From the NCBI RefSeq assembly GCF_003971065.1, contig NZ_RYDV01000001.1, positions 248,001 through 312,000 of the forward strand: a stretch of 64,000 bases of DNA. The letters are read 5' to 3'. Numbering within the stretch: the stretch's first letter is position 1; each line of letters opens with the position of its first letter. Below, piece by piece: positions 63,654 through 64,000 of this stretch. Position numbers and translations under genes: made by a program. The DNA comes from Candidimonas sp. SYP-B2681. Lineage in GTDB: Bacteria; Pseudomonadota; Gammaproteobacteria; Burkholderiales; Burkholderiaceae_B. The notes beneath the pieces are model-generated. The model saw only the letters and a program-made list of their open reading frames with translations. It made no database searches and was not told where the DNA came from.

Positions 63654-64000
63654 ATGCCAATTTCTAAAAGCAATACGCAGTTTCATAAAGCGTATAACGA
63701 CATCAAGCAAAAGATACTCAGTGGCTTTTTTTCCGCTGACGACCGGCTGCGGGAGATCGATGTCGCCAAGTTGATTGGCATGGGGCGCACGCCCGTTCGC
63801 GAAGCTCTGAAACGTCTTGAAGATGAGCGACTTCTGACGCATGAGCCGCGCCGTGGCTTGGTGGTCACAAAGATGGACCAGCAAGGCGTCACCGAACTGT
63901 ATGCCATGCGCGAAGTGCTGGAAGGCGCTGCCGCCGAATTCGCCGCAAGGCATGCCACCGATGCGGAAATCGACAATATGGAATCAATATTGTCCGAGCA
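63654..64000 (+). CDS. GntR-family (FadR-type) regulator, cut by window end
   Basis: The visible 115 residues contain the winged HTH of GntR regulators: FHKAYNDIKQKILSGFFSADDRLREIDVAKLIGMGRTPVREALKRLEDERLL, followed by the start of an all-helical FCD sensor domain (ELYAMREVLEGAAAEFAARHATDAEI). AGAAGGG precedes the ATG. The TTTGTATACAAA palindrome upstream of the Bug gene is its likely target. Confidence 0.92.
   Translation, partial: MPISKSNTQFHKAYNDIKQKILSGFFSADDRLREIDVAKLIGMGRTPVREALKRLEDERLLTHEPRRGLVVTKMDQQGVTELYAMREVLEGAAAEFAARHATDAEIDNMESILSE

Overview
This window reads as chromosomal DNA from a betaproteobacterium of the order Burkholderiales, most likely an Alcaligenaceae relative (Bordetella/Achromobacter/Pusillimonas type). 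The basis is moderate-to-high GC coding sequence, two Bug-type tripartite tricarboxylate transporter receptors, a PhaZ-like esterase and a Burkholderiales-style mix of ABC, MFS and GntR genes. The genus cannot be fixed from sequence alone. I see no tRNA, rRNA, CRISPR array, insertion sequence or phage module. Genes run in short operons on both strands, and two genes are cut by the window edges (HAD dehalogenase on the left, GntR regulator on the right).

Layout. 1-4800: two TPP riboswitches back to back. One reads left into an SSS-family symporter and a HAD hydrolase; the other reads right into an SDR and an LLM-type flavin monooxygenase, suggesting a thiamine-related salvage or uptake cassette. 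4.9-12.6 kb: small proteins, a NYN nuclease-like protein, a CopG/RHH regulator next to a PHB-depolymerase-type esterase, an ABC-F ATPase, a SUI1 homologue and a Bug receptor. 12.8-20.5 kb: CNNM/CorC-type membrane protein, PhoX phosphatase, MFS exporter, histidine phosphatase, methyltransferase, DUF488 and an alpha/beta hydrolase. 20.5-31.3 kb: an XRE regulator with carboxyspermidine decarboxylase and dehydrogenase, RsuA, then aspartate 4-decarboxylase, the aspartate:alanine antiporter AspT and a very large Orn/Lys/Arg-type decarboxylase. This is a decarboxylation and polyamine region. 31.6-38.1 kb: DUF2058, M20 hydrolase, TRIC-like channel, DHA2-like MFS and PQQ-type sugar dehydrogenase.

38.1-40.6 kb holds a tightly overlapped three-gene operon, RHH protein, CHAD-domain protein and ParA ATPase. 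Its upstream palindrome recurs almost exactly 6.1 kb away at 34.5 kb. CHAD proteins are known to bind polyphosphate granules and ParA ATPases position cargo on the nucleoid, so this may be an undescribed polyphosphate-granule partition system. It is my leading candidate for something new.

42.8-54.7 kb is a complete-looking Pel exopolysaccharide operon in the order pelB-C-D-E-F-G-A. PelB is enlarged by an internal duplication of about 375 residues, and the terminal PelA-like gene carries only the GH114 glycosidase domain, with no deacetylase. 54.7-64 kb: a cytochrome c remnant, AqpZ, an iron-type ABC transporter operon (ATPase, permease, binding protein), a pair of unrecognised ORFs that look like one frameshifted and 5'-truncated gene, and a Bug receptor with a large AT-rich palindrome upstream and a GntR regulator downstream.
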